From Desmonostoc vinosum HA7617-LM4 (GTDB lineage Bacteria > Cyanobacteriota > Cyanobacteriia > Cyanobacteriales > Nostocaceae), in contig JAHHHC010000010.1 of NCBI GenBank assembly GCA_019359515.1, positions 62,001-126,000 of the forward strand: 64,000 bases of DNA, given 5' to 3'. The translations under genes were made by a program, and so were the position numbers. Below the pieces are notes generated by a model. That model ran no database searches. It was not told the origin of the DNA and worked only from the letters and a program-made list of their open reading frames with translations. Each line of letters opens with the position of its first letter. Within the stretch, counting starts at the first letter, position 1. Positions 46,985-55,528 of the stretch are shown piece by piece.

Positions 46985-47914
46985 CTAACCAATCCTCCTG
47001 ACATGACGACGGTAACGTCTTAAGAAAATAAGTCCACCAACACCGAACAAAGCTGCAAAACCGAAACTAGGCTCAGGCACAGCAGTTGTAAGGCCAATCA
47101 GGCGTCTATCACCAATAGTGCCCACTGATGTAGCGACACCTGTGGTCAAGTCGATACTGTATAGAGTCGAGCCGGATGTTGTAACTGGAGTCAAGGCCGC
47201 GAAGGCAGTATTCACCCCTTTGTCATCTGTGATAATGTCAAATCCTGCTGTCGAGTCGATGTCGATACCCAGAGAACCGACTGGAACACCTGCTCCTGTA
47301 ATAGTGCCATTTCCCAATGTGCCAGCATTTGGAGGAAACTGGATAAACAATGCATCTTTGATATAGTCAATGCTGTATAATGTGGTTCCGGTCGCTGGGT
47401 CATTATCCACATTCGTGTAAGCTACAGCAGTAATGTTGGGATCTCCAGGGTTTAGTGGCGAATCACCATCAGCAGTCACATCAGTAGCTATAACACCAGT
47501 ATCTACATTGATACGCAAGTTTTGGTCATTACCACCGACCACTCTTAGGCGATCAGGAACTGGGTTGAAGTCAACTCCAGAAACAGTCCCACCATTGAAA
47601 GGTATTGAAAGGGTACTGACGATAGAAGCAGCACCAGTTAACTCGTTGATAGTGTAGATTTTGTTGGTACTGGTGACACCGTAGATCAAATTTTTAGCTG
47701 GACGACGGTCAATACCTAACAAAAGACCATCGACCCCAGTCACAGAGACAGTTGTATTATTACTGGGAGAACTGGAGTCAAACAGAACTAGCTGGTTGTT
47801 GTCAGTGAGACCTACCAGCCTTGCAGCCGCAGCAGGTTTGATTGTGCCAAACAAATCAAACATAGTTGCGACAGTTAGCGCGGTAATCACTGCACCAAAC
47901 TGATTAATTTTCAT
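46985..47914 (-). CDS. DUF4394 domain protein with PEP-CTERM sorting tail
   Basis: A 309-residue secreted protein: signal peptide (1-30), a DUF4394 beta-propeller-like body with repeated blade motifs (LVGLTDNNQLVLFD, LLGIDRRPAKNLIYGVTSTNKIYTI, GVDFNPVPDRLRVVG), and a C-terminal VPEPSFG, hydrophobic helix and RRYRRH end. The tail marks it as an exosortase substrate. DUF4394 proteins are exported proteins of unknown function. It is the second PEP-CTERM protein in the window. Confidence 0.88.
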   Translation of the reverse strand: MKINQFGAVITALTVATMFDLFGTIKPAAAARLVGLTDNNQLVLFDSSSPSNNTTVSVTGVDGLLLGIDRRPAKNLIYGVTSTNKIYTINELTGAASIVSTLSIPFNGGTVSGVDFNPVPDRLRVVGGNDQNLRINVDTGVIATDVTADGDSPLNPGDPNITAVAYTNVDNDPATGTTLYSIDYIKDALFIQFPPNAGTLGNGTITGAGVPVGSLGIDIDSTAGFDIITDDKGVNTAFAALTPVTTSGSTLYSIDLTTGVATSVGTIGDRRLIGLTTAVPEPSFGFAALFGVGGLIFLRRYRRHVRRIG

Positions 47915-48223
47915 TCAAAAGCCCTCAATTGCTAGATTTAATTGAGTTGTTAAGTAAGATTTCAATTACTACGTAAGAGTAACTATACTTAACATACTTG
48001 TGAATTGTTTATATGACTCATCTGCAAATCAATTTAAATATTTTCCTTGTAGGAAATTTACCATAATTTGCAAACAACTTTATCGTAATATTTCACAAGA
48101 ATTACACAATTCTACGTGTAAGAAAGTAACTAACTCAAGAAAATAAGTTCAACTTCATCAAATCTTTAATAGTTTATAAATTAACTCATACGAATCGTCT
48201 TCGGGTTTTAAAATAACTTTTTG

Positions 48224-48268
48224 AAAAGGTTATGAGAATTTTAAAAAAGGTTATGAGAATTTTAAAAA
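48224..48268. repeat. 21-base tandem duplication
   Basis: AAAAGGTTATGAGAATTTTA occurs twice in direct succession with a 21-base period. A recent slippage event is likely. Confidence 0.85.
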
Positions 48269-48392
48269 GTAAGAAAAGTAGGATGTTTTATGTAAATACT
48301 TGTTTGGCAATTCGCAATTAAAAAGCGTGCTGCTCCAATTGAATAACTGAAAGTTTGCCCTGCTGGTGCCCCCATGCTCATCTTTGATTAAC

Positions 48393-48428
48393 TAGTTCCG
48401 TGGGTTTAAGTCCCCCGGTTCTATAACC
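48393..48428 (-). repeat. Inverted copy of the 4601-4630 motif
   Basis: Thirty bases are the exact reverse complement of 4601-4630, and the match continues about six more bases with one difference. It contains GGTTCTATAACC and GTGGGTTTAAGTCCC palindromic parts. It is not a tRNA T-arm: the remaining arms are absent. Confidence 0.8.
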
Positions 48429-48702
48429 TTGTTTACTGTGAGTAGACAACAAAGTAAATGAACAGAGTTTGTAGTGCGAACTTTGAGGCGGGATAAGTGG
48501 GATGTTTTGTAATAAAGCTTTACTATCAAGTTAATGCGAATTGGCTTGACTACCAATTAGCAGCAGTAGTATAGCAACCTGGTTCTTCTGGCATCGCTGA
48601 CCAATTATTAAAAGCGATCGCCCCTAGTATTGAGCAAAGGAATGCGATCGCATTCAAAAACTTGAGAATCTGGATGCCTGATTGTTAGTATCAGCAGCTA
48701 CA

Positions 48703-50538
48703 TCAAAATGTAAAATTCACAGCCTTATTCAGTGTTGTAGCAGATTCATGACTTAAAGTAATAAAATTGACAGCGCGACCACTACCTAATGAACCATCGA
48801 CATCAATTAAAACAATGGCGTTGCTTCCCTCAGTTGCAAAGCTTAAATAACCTCCAGCAATGGCACTGTCAAAATTGATTTTGGTTACATCAGAATAATT
48901 GAAAATTTGCCTTTGCAGAACAATCTTGTCTACGCCAACTTCAAAATCTGTGATTGTATCCCCAGCATCCCTGACACTTGTATAGATAAACGCATCTCCA
49001 CCATCGCCACCAGTGAGGATATCTCCCCCTTGCAAGCCGATGATCATGTCGTTGCCAGTAGTACCATCGATGTTATTACGACCAGGTGTACCATCAATGA
49101 CATTGACTGCTGCTTCAAAAGCACCAATGTCTACTCGACCAGCATAGATGCGGGCAAAGCTTGAACCACGTTGGTCAAAAGGTGCTGGTTCAGTAGTATC
49201 AATAGGTATATCTGCATTGTTCCCTGTATTGATAGCTGGGCTACCTGTGACTAAAGCATGGGTTTTGGTGAAACCGCCATTGTCTCGTAAGGTGGTATCT
49301 AGTACGTCTTGTAGAGGAACGTTTAGCTGTTCACTAGTGTCAAAGCCGTTACTGTCGTTGAGATTGCCGATGAGGTTAAAGCCGTTGCTCACGAAGGAGC
49401 CTACCACATCTAAAGAGTTGCCAGCAATGATACTGTTGTTCACTATGGCATCATCACCGTTTTCGATACCACTGCCGGAGTTAGCAATAATGGTGCTGTT
49501 ACTCACCATTAAGTAACTATAAGAATCGTCATATTCATTACCATTGAAAATCCCACCACCGTACTTTGTAGAGTTGCTGCTGATAGTACTGTTGTTTACA
49601 GTCAAGGTATCGTAGTTGAAGATGCCGCCGCCTTCTTGCCCTGCTGAATTGTTGTTGATAGTACTACTGTTCACCGTCATAGTAACACCGCCATAGCTGT
49701 TACCAGTGTAAATACCACCACCTTTGTCTTCTGCTGAGTTGCTATTGATAGTACTACTGTTCACCGTCATAGTACCATCGTTGTAAATACCAGCGCCATT
49801 GTACGCTGAGTTATCAGTGATGGTGGTATTGTTCACAGTTAGAGTATTTTGATTGAAGATACCACCGCCAGCACTAGAAACGGCTTTTGTAGAGTTACTA
49901 ATGATGGTGCTGTTGTTTACTGTCATGGTACCGCCATTAGTGATACCACCACCTAGTAAATCGGCTGAATTATTAGTAATGGTGCTGTTGCTTACTGTCA
50001 AGGTGCCGCCATTAGTAATACCGCCACCTATTTGGGCATAATTATCGCTAACAATGCTATTAATAATTGTTAAAGTGCCGCCAGTGTTGTAGATATCTCC
50101 ATTGTCAATACCACCACCATAGAGACCTGATCGATTACCACTGATAATACTGTTGCTTACCGTCAAAATGCCCCTGTTAAAGATGCCGCCACCGTTATAT
50201 ATTTCCGAGTCATATTCTATATCAGGAGCATCAGAGATATAGCCTTTGGTAATAGTCAGTCCTTCAATATCCACAGTGGCACTAGATCTAATCTCAAAGA
50301 CACGAGAAGCATTGTTCCCGCTAACAGTGAGTAATTCTGCACCTGAACCATCAATGCTCACGTCATCTGTAATGATGAGACTACTACCACCAAGAGTAAT
50401 GGTATCAGCGACCTTATCAGTAAATATACCTTCAAATTTGATGATGTCTTTTCCGGTGAGGGCATTGGCATCTGATATGGCTTGCCGCAGAGAACCAGTA
50501 CCGCTGTCGTTGATGTTGGTAACGCTGAATGTAGACAT
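48703..50538 (-). CDS. Right-handed beta-helix protein with RTX-like C-terminus
   Basis: A 611-residue protein from the ATG at 50536-50538, which has GGAG eight bases upstream (an earlier in-frame ATG at 50583 is unlikely). It opens with FSVTNINDSGTGSLRQAISDAN, the common start of cyanobacterial beta-helix proteins, and contains about ten parallel beta-helix turns of the type LTVNNSTISxNSAxxGGGIFN (about 95-400). The tail has a calcium-binding GGDGGDAFIY-type repeat and DTITDFEVGVDKIVL, typical of proteins exported by type I secretion without a signal peptide. Probably a surface or matrix protein. No type I exporter is adjacent. Confidence 0.9.
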   Translation of the reverse strand: MSTFSVTNINDSGTGSLRQAISDANALTGKDIIKFEGIFTDKVADTITLGGSSLIITDDVSIDGSGAELLTVSGNNASRVFEIRSSATVDIEGLTITKGYISDAPDIEYDSEIYNGGGIFNRGILTVSNSIISGNRSGLYGGGIDNGDIYNTGGTLTIINSIVSDNYAQIGGGITNGGTLTVSNSTITNNSADLLGGGITNGGTMTVNNSTIISNSTKAVSSAGGGIFNQNTLTVNNTTITDNSAYNGAGIYNDGTMTVNSSTINSNSAEDKGGGIYTGNSYGGVTMTVNSSTINNNSAGQEGGGIFNYDTLTVNNSTISSNSTKYGGGIFNGNEYDDSYSYLMVSNSTIIANSGSGIENGDDAIVNNSIIAGNSLDVVGSFVSNGFNLIGNLNDSNGFDTSEQLNVPLQDVLDTTLRDNGGFTKTHALVTGSPAINTGNNADIPIDTTEPAPFDQRGSSFARIYAGRVDIGAFEAAVNVIDGTPGRNNIDGTTGNDMIIGLQGGDILTGGDGGDAFIYTSVRDAGDTITDFEVGVDKIVLQRQIFNYSDVTKINFDSAIAGGYLSFATEGSNAIVLIDVDGSLGSGRAVNFITLSHESATTLNKAVNFTF

Positions 50539-51057
50539 TGATATCACTCCAAAATAATATGGCTCAAAGCTTGTGTTTGTCACCGTTTGAGCGTGAGAGA
50601 TTTTGTAAGTCAGTACTCAGTTAGTCAAATATCAAACACTATGAATAATTAAGTCTGTCAGCAATTAGTGACGACGCTGATTGAAGTCTGCAAAACCTCA
50701 ACAGTATCGAGCCTTACTAGGACTCAACCATGAATTCTTAAAACCAAAGCCTAAGGAAACTACACTTTAAATATCTGTTGCTAATGCCAGAAATATACTG
50801 AGACTGACAAAGGTTATTTATCATTAATTAAATAAAAATGCTAGGCTATTGTAAAAAGTTTACATAGTTGAGAATAATTAAAAGTAATCGCCTATTCACC
50901 TGAGTGCAAGCTTCGAGTTATTGCTTGCTCAAACAGGGCTTTTCCCAGCATATTTAGTACAATTTTACTATAATAGATATATGTAGCAGTTCTGAATGAT
51001 TGATGAAATTACTGCTGTAATTGTCCTTTATTACGATTTTTAGAGGTAAATTATTTG
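50539..51057. other. Divergent intergenic region, no gene seen
   Basis: AT-rich spacer carrying the promoters of the beta-helix gene and the small coiled-coil gene. AGAGG at 51042-51046 is the ribosome-binding site of the latter. Nothing else was recognised. Confidence 0.5.
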
Positions 51058-51429
51058 ATGATGCAACTGAGTCATTATCCAGGTGCGATCGCTCAAGCTG
51101 CCCAACGGGCTAATGAAATAGACTCTCAGTTGATGGCAGTACAACACCAAGTTAACAGATTTGAAGGGAATGCAGACCGCATCGCTGCTTTTGAAATGGA
51201 TTTGAAAAATGATTCTCAACGCAAGGCGCGACGCTTTGAGGTGTTGCTGGTAAATCAGGAATATCAAAAGGCAGTGGATACCCTGATTCGGTTAACTGCC
51301 GATAAAGCCAATGCACTCTCGCATTTGGAATATTTGCGTAACCAGTTTAGTGTAGCAAAATTAGAAGCACGATTAGCGATCGCTCAACAACTCACTGATT
51401 TTGAATCTAGGGAATTGGTTGGTTTGTAG
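51058..51429 (+). CDS. Small coiled-coil protein, function unknown
   Basis: A 123-residue charged, helical protein (MMQLSHYPGAIAQAAQRANEID...). Heptad-like spacing of hydrophobic residues suggests a coiled coil over most of its length. There are no cysteines, signal peptide or metal motifs. AGAGG precedes; TTG 51055, ATG 51058 and ATG 51061 are all possible starts. Its 3' end overlaps the end of the convergent glycosyltransferase gene by 23 bases. Family not recognised. Confidence 0.65.
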   Translation: MMQLSHYPGAIAQAAQRANEIDSQLMAVQHQVNRFEGNADRIAAFEMDLKNDSQRKARRFEVLLVNQEYQKAVDTLIRLTADKANALSHLEYLRNQFSVAKLEARLAIAQQLTDFESRELVGL

Positions 51430-52585
51430 AGACGTAGCTGGTTTTAATTTTACAGTCTAGTAGTTTGGCGATTTGCTGATTGATAGTTGCCACATCAAAA
51501 CGCTGACTAGCACTAATTCTGGCATTACTCGCTATGGTTGCGGTTGTTTGTGTTTCTTGCAGACAAGTTGTAATCACTTTTGCTAGTTCCTGCGGTTGCG
51601 TTGGTGTGACAAGAAAACCGTTAATTCCATGTTCTACCAATTCTATTGCACCCCCAGCTTTTGCAGCCACCACAGGTCGTCCGCATAGCATCGCCTCAAC
51701 AATCACTCTCCCAAAAGGTTCAGCAGAAGTGGAGGTGTGTGCCACTAAGTTGCAAGCTGCCATTAGCTGGGGAATATCTGAACGAAATCCTAAAAATTTT
51801 ACCCGGTTTTCTAAACCGAGTTCGGCAACTTGTTGATGTAATTGTTTGACATAATCTTGTTCACCAAACAGTGCATCACCAACTAAGATTGCTGTCACTT
51901 GTGGTGGACATTGGGCAAGTGCAGTAATTAAAATATGTTGTCCTTTCCAAGGGGCAAGTCGGCTAAAGTGCCCAATGACAAATTTGTTCTCTAATTCTAA
52001 CTCTTGCCGTAGTTTTCTAATTTCAGATTCGTGAGTTTGATAATTTTTGGCTTCAAAGCCATTATAGACAACTTCGATAATATCTTGACGACCTCCTGCT
52101 TGTATAAAAGCTGTTTTACTGGCTTGAGAATTAGCAATTACTAATGATGCCAAACGATTCGCTAAGGTAACAGCAATCCGCAGGTTTGTTTGACTAAAAT
52201 GTTCTTGGGAAAGGATATCATGCAAATGATATACCAAGGGGCGACGGCTGAAAAAACTAGCCAATGCCCCAACTACTAATGCTTTTTGGGTGTTGGCGTA
52301 GATTAAATCATATTCTCTGGCTGTTCTAATTACTTGATTAATTAGTGGTGCAATTTGTTGGAAACTCTTGATTCCTTGTACCAAATCACTTGCTTTATGT
52401 ACTGAAATTGGTTGGGTAGAAAAAACTCTAGTTGGAATTTGATTTTGCTGAAGTAAATTTCTAAATGAGCCATCTGCAAATAATCCCACAAGAGCGCGAT
52501 CGCGGTAAGGTTTGGCAATATCTATTAAACATAATTCTGCACCACCTGGTTTACCACTTTGGTCTAAGAAAAGAATTTTCTTCAT
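51407..52585 (-). CDS. Glycosyltransferase family 4
   Basis: A 392-residue GT-B fold enzyme of the GT4 family. The N-terminal domain has KKILFLDQSGKPGGAELCLIDIA, and the C-terminal nucleotide-sugar site has GHFSRLAPWKGQHILI, VKFLGFRSDIPQLMAACN and the EPFGRVIVEAMLCGRPVVA motif with the retaining-enzyme EX7E pattern. It probably adds sugars to a cell-surface polysaccharide or glycolipid. It follows the next glycosyltransferase gene by 56 bases on the same strand and may be cotranscribed. Confidence 0.92.
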   Translation of the reverse strand: MKKILFLDQSGKPGGAELCLIDIAKPYRDRALVGLFADGSFRNLLQQNQIPTRVFSTQPISVHKASDLVQGIKSFQQIAPLINQVIRTAREYDLIYANTQKALVVGALASFFSRRPLVYHLHDILSQEHFSQTNLRIAVTLANRLASLVIANSQASKTAFIQAGGRQDIIEVVYNGFEAKNYQTHESEIRKLRQELELENKFVIGHFSRLAPWKGQHILITALAQCPPQVTAILVGDALFGEQDYVKQLHQQVAELGLENRVKFLGFRSDIPQLMAACNLVAHTSTSAEPFGRVIVEAMLCGRPVVAAKAGGAIELVEHGINGFLVTPTQPQELAKVITTCLQETQTTATIASNARISASQRFDVATINQQIAKLLDCKIKTSYVSTNQPIP

Positions 52586-52641
52586 GTCTGATTTTTATTA
52601 ATTTAAACGCAGAGGAACGCAGAGTTTTTGAAGTTGATTGG

Positions 52642-53826
52642 CTATGCTAGAAGAACATGCCTTACTTGTTGAGCAATTTTCTGCCAATCATAGTTTGTGG
52701 TGGCATATTGATAACAAGCTGTTCGCGTAGGTAAGTTGATGTTTCCTAGTAATACCTGTTCTAATTTTTCAGTGATTGCATTTACTTCTATAGAACTAGT
52801 AATTAATTCAGGTGAGAATAATTCTAAAATCTCTGGCATCCCACCCACTGGTGTACATAAAACAGGAGTGCCGCAAGCTAAGGATTCAACTATTGCTAAT
52901 CCAAATCCTTCAAAAGATTGACTGGGCATGATAGTTAAATCAGCAGCTTGATAGGCTATGGGTAATTGCTCATCGGGTAGAAAACCTAAAAATTTCACGT
53001 TGTCATCTAATCCTAGTTCTATGGCTTGCTGTTGTAATGCAGCTTGTATATGACCACGGCCTGCAATGGCTAACCAAACATCAGGAATTTTTGGCTTAAT
53101 TGTAGCTAGCGCTTGCAATAATTTATCAATTCCCATGCGGTGGACTAGGCGACGGGGTGTAAATAAAATCCGACGATTATTCGGCCAGCCTAACTGTGTA
53201 CGAGCTGCTTGAGGTGATAGATTTGGTTGAAAGCGAGTGATGTCAACTCCACCAGGAATAATATGAATTTTATGCCACGGTACTTGATATTGTTGATGTA
53301 AAATGTTGCCAAATGCTTTACTTAGAACAATAAAGCGATCGCAGCGATTATAAGTGTTTCTTTCTATCAGCCAGTGCTTAATCAAAAGACTGAGTTTTTT
53401 ATTAACTACCTCTTGCTTACTCTCAAATGCCCAAGGGCCATGAAAGTTAAAAGTAATCGGTATCCCCTTTGGCAAAAGGTCTAAAATGGGAAAGCTATAT
53501 AATGCAAAATGTAAGTTAATTGCATCTGGTTTGGTTACTCTTGTTTTGCGAAAGTTTTTACGAATCGACCATAGTCTTTGCCAAATTGCGCTATCTGGTG
53601 AAGCCAAATTAGTTAATTTTATCGGTAAGCTTGGTTCAACTTCTGGTAAACCAACTCCACATAATTCAATTTGGTCTTGATATATCGCTAATTGATTAGT
53701 TAGTTCATAAATATACCTTTCTAATCCTCCGGGATTTTTGGGAAACCAGCCAACTCCCAAGGTAAGAATAGATGCAGAATTTGAAACCAAGTTATCTTTT
53801 TTAGATTCCACTAATATATCTTTCAT
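52642..53826 (-). CDS. Glycosyltransferase family 4
   Basis: A 394-residue GT4 enzyme. LTLGVGWFPKNPGGLERYIYEL is the acceptor-side glycine-rich loop; FTPRRLVHRMGIDKLLQAL, VKFLGFLPDEQLPIAYQAADL and SFEGFGLAIVESLACGTPVLC form the donor site with the EX7E motif. It is the first gene of the apparent two-gene glycosyltransferase unit. Donor and acceptor cannot be told from sequence; GDP-mannose made by the ManC enzyme in this window is a possible donor. Confidence 0.92.
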   Translation of the reverse strand: MKDILVESKKDNLVSNSASILTLGVGWFPKNPGGLERYIYELTNQLAIYQDQIELCGVGLPEVEPSLPIKLTNLASPDSAIWQRLWSIRKNFRKTRVTKPDAINLHFALYSFPILDLLPKGIPITFNFHGPWAFESKQEVVNKKLSLLIKHWLIERNTYNRCDRFIVLSKAFGNILHQQYQVPWHKIHIIPGGVDITRFQPNLSPQAARTQLGWPNNRRILFTPRRLVHRMGIDKLLQALATIKPKIPDVWLAIAGRGHIQAALQQQAIELGLDDNVKFLGFLPDEQLPIAYQAADLTIMPSQSFEGFGLAIVESLACGTPVLCTPVGGMPEILELFSPELITSSIEVNAITEKLEQVLLGNINLPTRTACYQYATTNYDWQKIAQQVRHVLLA

Positions 53827-53887
53827 AATTCATTTTTTAAATTTAGTTATAACTAATAAAGAACTTCTCAATAAAAATATTTTATAT

Positions 53888-53952
53888 GTAGAGTGCGTCA
53901 GGTCGAGAAATCCCTGGTGTACCGAGAAATTATTCATACTGATGTACCCTAC
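53888..53952. mobile_element. MITE-like hairpin (GTAGAGTGCGTCAG ... CTGATGTACCCTAC)
   Basis: A 65-base element with 14-base imperfect inverted ends, upstream of the glycosyltransferase pair. It belongs to the GTAGGGTGCGTCA class common in Nostocales. No ORF. Confidence 0.5.
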
Positions 53953-54208
53953 TAACTTTTTAATTTTGGATACATACTATCAGTAAGAGTTGATTTTTAC
54001 AGGACACTTTTTTATAAACTATTTATATTTTATTGTCAACAAAAATTCAACTAGAATAATTAAATGCTTATTTTTATGTATGATAAACTACCGTTTTAAA
54101 TCAATCCGCTTGGGTTAAGAATAATTGTAGTGGGTCGTTTGGCACGCTCATAACCATTGCCAAAAAGCTCCTCAAACGCCACTTGCTACAATCGGGGGAA
54201 CCCCAACC

Positions 54209-54315
54209 TACTAGCGCGACAAGCTTAATTTATTGGGTTGAGGCTGACACGGAAACACGGGGATTAGGGGATGTGGAGATTTTTAACCCAACGTTTTAAG
54301 GGTGACGCGCTAGTA
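54209..54315. mobile_element. MITE with TACTAGCGCG terminal inverted repeats
   Basis: A 107-base element with perfect ten-base inverted ends. Beyond them the arms keep aligning over about 31 bases (CTTAA, TTGGGTT). The flanking TA fits insertion at TA as in the IS630/Tc1-mariner group. It lies 38 bases beyond the end of the lyase-like gene. Confidence 0.7.
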
Positions 54316-54353
54316 ATTTAAGGTTTTTGGCTTTAACTGAACCGTATTGACCT

Positions 54354-54914
54354 TTAAGCAGCAATTAGTCTTTCCATGTAGAGGGCAATCATTTGTTGTT
54401 CGCCACCACGGGAAATAATTGTTTGTCTGGTACGGTAGTTCTTACCTATCAGTCTTAATTCTTCTTCAAACAGAGCGCCGTTTTCATGTGTCCATAAATA
54501 TATGGTTTTAGGGTCTCGGAAATAATATTCAGCTACCACTAGTTTAGGTACAGGAAAATTGCGACCAAAATACATAGTCGTTCCATGTGTACCTAACACC
54601 GTCCAACGCCTAGCTCCTTGTTCACCTGTTTGTGAATCTACATTATTCCACTCTACGTAAGAACCACAAGTAAGAGCAACGTCTTCATCTAGTTCATGCA
54701 GTTTTGCTAATTCAATCAGTTCAGGACTTCCTTGATCTACAAAACGCATGGTTACTGTTTTTGTGATTTCCTTAATCTTGCCATGAGGCAATGCATGGTA
54801 GCGTCGCTCAGAACACCAATTACCATCTGTTTCTTTGAGAAATGTTTTAATTAAAGATTCTTCCAGCTTAGATACAAGCTGTGTACCTGAATTAGACAGA
54901 TTATTTTGATTCAT
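54354..54914 (-). CDS. CpcS/CpeS-like phycobiliprotein lyase family protein
   Basis: A 186-residue protein. The FLKETDGNWCSERRYHAL segment (about 25-42), LAKLHELDEDVALTCGSYVEW and the C-terminal NYRTRQTIISRGG match the lipocalin-like fold and motif order of CpcS/CpeS lyases, which attach phycocyanobilin or phycoerythrobilin to phycobiliprotein cysteines. It is diverged from typical CpcS proteins (no ERIWFA-type motif; TIYLWTHENGALFEEELRLIG instead), so it may be a specialised paralogue. No phycobiliprotein gene is nearby. Confidence 0.68.
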   Translation of the reverse strand: MNQNNLSNSGTQLVSKLEESLIKTFLKETDGNWCSERRYHALPHGKIKEITKTVTMRFVDQGSPELIELAKLHELDEDVALTCGSYVEWNNVDSQTGEQGARRWTVLGTHGTTMYFGRNFPVPKLVVAEYYFRDPKTIYLWTHENGALFEEELRLIGKNYRTRQTIISRGGEQQMIALYMERLIAA

Positions 54915-55528
54915 TATTAACCTTTAGAAAAGTAATTTGTTTTTGAAAGCAAACATGTTATGGGAACAACACTAATAAACTAGGAAATAAAAATTTCCCA
55001 GGCAAAAGTTGCTTAAATATGTAGTTTACTTAAGTAAAAAGCTGAATCTGATAGTAATCCCGATTCATAAATTATTTAGACAGATTCTCTGACGAATATT
55101 CTCTGTTTGAAGAAATACTTCAATAGCTTATCTGTCATATTCTTTTTTCTCTGGCTATAACTTTTGATAACGCTAAATTCTGAATTAAAGTACCGATTAA
55201 ACTTAAATTATGTCATTTATTGATTTTATTAACATTATTTTAATAATATAAGTTTGAATTTAGATTTTAACAATATTACTCAAGATATTTGTTATAGAGT
55301 TTTAGATATGTTATGATTATGGACTGAGAAAAAATTATTCCTAGCAATTTTAAGACACCAAACTCTCTAACTCTAACCACAGTTCATTTTTCAACTCAAC
55401 AAATTCATTCTTTTTCAAGTTTTATTGAACATACGGGTTTATCTAGAAGAATTTCCTGTACCCGAAATATCAAACTAGAGAAGTGCGATCGCATAAAGTC
55501 GGTTGTAAGCGATCGCCTGCAACAATCA
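54915..55528. other. Intergenic region, no gene seen
   Basis: 614 bases, strongly AT-rich, holding the promoter side of the lyase-like gene, with HIP1-like sites near 55485 and 55510. No ORF or RNA motif was recognised. Confidence 0.5.

Larger units (their letters stand above)
47915..48702. other. Long intergenic region with repeats, no gene seen
   Basis: This 788-base stretch holds a 21-base tandem repeat (48224-48268), the inverted copy of the 30-base motif shared with 4601-4630 (48399-48428), and several HIP1 or HIP1-like sites near 48615-48650. I found no ORF with family features on either strand. Confidence 0.5.

Noticed and set aside
46731-46988. 85-codon ORF
   Set aside because: It runs through dispersed-repeat phrases and a hairpin, and no domain is visible.
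48399-48428. tRNA T-arm (GTGGGTTTAAGTCCC)
   Set aside because: The stem is not fully paired, and no acceptor, D or anticodon arms can be built around it. The inverted copy at 4601 also lacks them.
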